Below are positions 6,943 to 8,254 of a stretch of 8,254 nt of DNA, piece after piece. Every line of letters begins with the position of its first letter. The first letter of the stretch is position 1. The notes under the pieces are model-generated. The model saw only the letters and a program-made list of their open reading frames with translations, made no database searches and was not told where the DNA came from. This stretch comes from Synergistaceae bacterium (GTDB taxonomy: Bacteria; Synergistota; Synergistia; Synergistales; Aminobacteriaceae): the NCBI GenBank assembly GCA_017447325.1, contig JAFSNU010000109.1:1-8254 (forward strand), in the 5' to 3' direction. The position numbers and the translations under genes were made by a program.

Positions 6943-6993
6943 CAAGCTCGAGGCAATTTAAATTATTTAAAATTTTTTAAAGCCCCGAGTTTG
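6943..6993. terminator. Imperfect long-loop hairpin between convergent glycosyltransferase genes
   Basis: CAAGCTCGAGGC (6943-6954) pairs with GCCCCGAGTTTG (6982-6993), giving 12 positions with one G-U pair and one A-C mismatch on the plus strand. The 27-nt loop is almost all A/T and has a further palindrome, AATTTAAATT (6955-6964). It begins 5 nt after the plus-strand stop and sits before the minus-strand stop at 7007, so a shared terminator is likely. Neither side has a strong T-tract. Confidence 0.45.
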
Positions 6994-7006
6994 AGACTAA
7001 TAAATT

Positions 7007-8089
7007 TTATTTATTTAAAATTTTAGAATATAAATTCAAAGTCTGCGCGGCGATAATCTCTGGCGTGCAGTTCTGACTAACAAACTTCAGCGCGTTGCTC
7101 GCTAACTCTTCGCGCTGATTTAATTTTAAATTTAGAAATTCAAGCATCTTATCAGCAAAGTCATTCACGTCATCGCTCTTTGCGATTAAGCCCGTTATAT
7201 TATGCTTTATAATCTCAGTGAAGGGCTTTATGTCTGACGCAATGACCGGCAAGCCCGAAGCAATGCCCTCGAGCAATGCTATACTAAACCCTTCTGCCCG
7301 CGACGGCATGACTAAAGCATCAGCAGCCCACAGCCATTCTCTAACGTCAGTCAAAAAATTTTCAGGCATTAAAATTTTATTTAATATATTTAATTCCCGC
7401 GCTAAATTTATATACTCGTCACGCCTGCCTTTCTCTTCAGCTTCGCCGCCGATTAACATTAATTTTAAATTATCAAACTCCTTGCAGGCCTGAGCAAATG
7501 CTTTAATTAAAATATCAAAACCTTTTCTGTTTATATATATCCCCATTCCCGCAAAAATAATTTCGTCAGCTTTAATATTTAATCTTGCACGCGCTAAATT
7601 ATATTTAACTTCATCGCGCGAATAATAATCTATATTAACGGGATTATAAATCACGCTGATTTTTTGAGCATCGAGCCCCTGAGCTGACATATAATCTTTA
7701 AGCCAGCCGGCGCACGAGATAAAATAATCAAGATTTTTATAATATTTAGCTTTTGCCGGCTTGTCAAAAGTCGCTATTACCGGCGCGTCTAAAAATTTTT
7801 TAAATGCTCCGGCGATATTTGCAGCCGAAGACAAGCGCGTATGAATGATATCCGGCTTAACTTGCCTTATAATTTTTAAAAAATTTAAATTTAATAAAGG
7901 CATTGCAGCTATAAGCGGCTTGAACGTCACATAATTAATATTATTTAATCTTGCAAGACTTTCAAGCTCGCCGCCGGGTCTGCACATCAAAACATTTTCA
8001 AGCTTTAAATTCTCAAGCTCCTTAATATGCGCGATATAGGCCTTCTGCCACGAAATATTTTTTGCGTCAACATAATGCAATATCTTCAT
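7007..8089 (-). CDS. GT4-family glycosyltransferase
   Basis: A 360-residue GT-B fold glycosyltransferase, probably adding a sugar during cell-surface glycan synthesis on the cytoplasmic face of the membrane. The N-terminal acceptor domain begins MKILHYVD and includes KPDIIHTRLSSAANIAG (78-94). The C-terminal donor domain shows FAGMGIYINRKGFDILIKAF (179-198) with the Arg-Lys-Gly donor-binding segment, LMLIGGE (210-216), and the E-x7-E motif Glu266/Glu274 (EGFSIALLE), followed by SGLPVIASD. The ATG at 8087-8089 is preceded by an in-frame TAA at 8101-8099, leaving little choice of start, yet no SD is visible: the 16 nt before it are the T-tract of the upstream terminator. It resembles the GT4 at 5933 in its motifs but is not a close copy. 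Acceptor and donor cannot be told from sequence. Confidence 0.9.
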   Translation of the reverse strand: MKILHYVDAKNISWQKAYIAHIKELENLKLENVLMCRPGGELESLARLNNINYVTFKPLIAAMPLLNLNFLKIIRQVKPDIIHTRLSSAANIAGAFKKFLDAPVIATFDKPAKAKYYKNLDYFISCAGWLKDYMSAQGLDAQKISVIYNPVNIDYYSRDEVKYNLARARLNIKADEIIFAGMGIYINRKGFDILIKAFAQACKEFDNLKLMLIGGEAEEKGRRDEYINLARELNILNKILMPENFLTDVREWLWAADALVMPSRAEGFSIALLEGIASGLPVIASDIKPFTEIIKHNITGLIAKSDDVNDFADKMLEFLNLKLNQREELASNALKFVSQNCTPEIIAAQTLNLYSKILNK

Positions 8090-8097
8090 AATAAAAA

Positions 8098-8103
8098 ATT
8101 ATA
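8098..8103 (-). promoter_or_regulatory. TATAAT -10 box directly before the GT4 start; possible leaderless promoter
   Basis: The minus strand reads TATAAT, then TTTTTATT, then ATG. A start 7-9 nt after the box would fall at or next to the A of the ATG and give a leaderless mRNA, which would fit the missing SD. No good -35 hexamer is found at 16-18 nt. The box overlaps the T-tract of the terminator at 8102-8128, so its occurrence may be incidental. Confidence 0.35.
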
Positions 8104-8128
8104 CCAGACTGCGATAAACAGCCTGGCA
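8102..8128 (-). terminator. Rho-independent terminator of the upstream minus-strand gene
   Basis: On the minus strand TGCCAGGCTG (8128-8119) pairs with CAGTCTGGTA (8111-8102) over ten positions with two G-U pairs and a 7-nt loop. It is followed by TAATTTTTT. It lies about 40 nt after the stop at 8167. On the plus strand the two wobbles become A-C mismatches, so termination should be mainly of minus-strand transcripts. Confidence 0.75.
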
Positions 8129-8148
8129 TATTTTATTTTAATTTATAA

Positions 8149-8168
8149 AATTTTTAAATTTAAAAATT
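8149..8168. repeat. 20-bp perfect A/T palindrome over the stop codon of the right-edge gene
   Basis: The 20 bases follow the pattern AA-T5-AAATTT-A5-TT and equal their reverse complement. The palindrome overlaps two bases of the stop codon at 8167-8169 and precedes the terminator at 8102-8128 in the minus direction. It is the longest member of the series with 1804-1819 and 5897-5914. Confidence 0.5.
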
Positions 8169-8254
8169 ATTTGGCTTGATAGTCTTTAGTCATGACGACC
8201 GCGACCTGCCGCGCGTTCTCGTACGGCATCGAAAAGTCCGTAAATAATTTGCGC
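8167..8254 (-). CDS. 3' end of an unidentified minus-strand gene, cut by window edge
   Basis: Only the last 28 residues are present, from position 8253 to the TAA at 8167-8169. They include DFSMPYENARQVAVVMTKDY and end in QAK. I do not recognise the family. The frame is chosen because it runs open to the edge, ends just before a good minus-strand terminator, and reads as ordinary protein; the other two minus frames give Arg-rich strings with stops. Codons here favour C-ending forms (GAC, TAC, AAC, GTC), unlike the AAT/TTA-rich glycosyltransferase genes, which hints at a well-expressed gene. A short plus-strand frame from ATG 8192 is also open to the edge but has no SD. Confidence 0.5.
   Translation of the reverse strand, partial: RKLFTDFSMPYENARQVAVVMTKDYQAK

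Noticed and set aside
8192..8254. Plus-strand gene beginning at ATG 8192 and running off the edge
   Set aside because: No SD precedes it, and the minus-strand frame ending at 8167 followed by a strong terminator is the better explanation.

Overview
The window is a bacterial chromosomal segment from an AT-rich genome. Codons such as AAT, TTA, AAA and ATT dominate beside a strong minority of GCG, CGC and GGC. Most genes have Shine-Dalgarno (SD) sites of the AAGGAG/GGGGTGA type. Gene content (rsmI, a membrane acyltransferase, a tyrosine recombinase, a restriction-modification gene, two GT4 glycosyltransferases) does not fix the phylum, and I do not name one.

Layout. (1) 1-668, plus: the C-terminal three quarters of RsmI, a housekeeping 16S rRNA methyltransferase, cut by the left edge. 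(2) 686-1786, minus: a stand-alone acyltransferase-3 family membrane O-acyltransferase, convergent with rsmI, with both stop codons inside one small hairpin. (3) 1903-2808, minus: a complete XerC/D-like tyrosine recombinase with all catalytic residues, followed by a hairpin terminator. (4) 2951-5830, minus: a 959-residue MmeI-like (Type IIL/IIG) single-chain restriction-modification enzyme with intact nuclease and methyltransferase motifs. The 142-bp gap between (3) and (4) holds a terminator-like hairpin, clustered GCGCAT words and a dif-like sequence. (5) 5933-6937, plus: a GT4 glycosyltransferase divergent from the RM gene, whose real start appears to be an ATT codon. (6) 7007-8089, minus: a second GT4 glycosyltransferase, convergent with (5), with no visible SD. 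(7) 8167-8254, minus: the 3' end of an unidentified gene, followed by a good hairpin terminator.

How the genes fit together. The two glycosyltransferases and the acyltransferase suggest a surface-polysaccharide neighbourhood. The recombinase and RM gene look like a two-gene defence cassette placed in it. No two adjacent genes are close enough to form a tight operon. Hairpins lie between nearly all units, so most genes are probably transcribed separately.

The most interesting points are the apparent ATT start of the GT4 gene at 5933, the dif-like sequence just upstream of the recombinase gene, the TATAAT box that overlaps a terminator T-tract immediately before the second GT4 gene, and a graded family of A/T palindromes at gene boundaries. 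I saw no CRISPR array, tRNA, rRNA or insertion sequence. No intergenic gap exceeds 300 bases.
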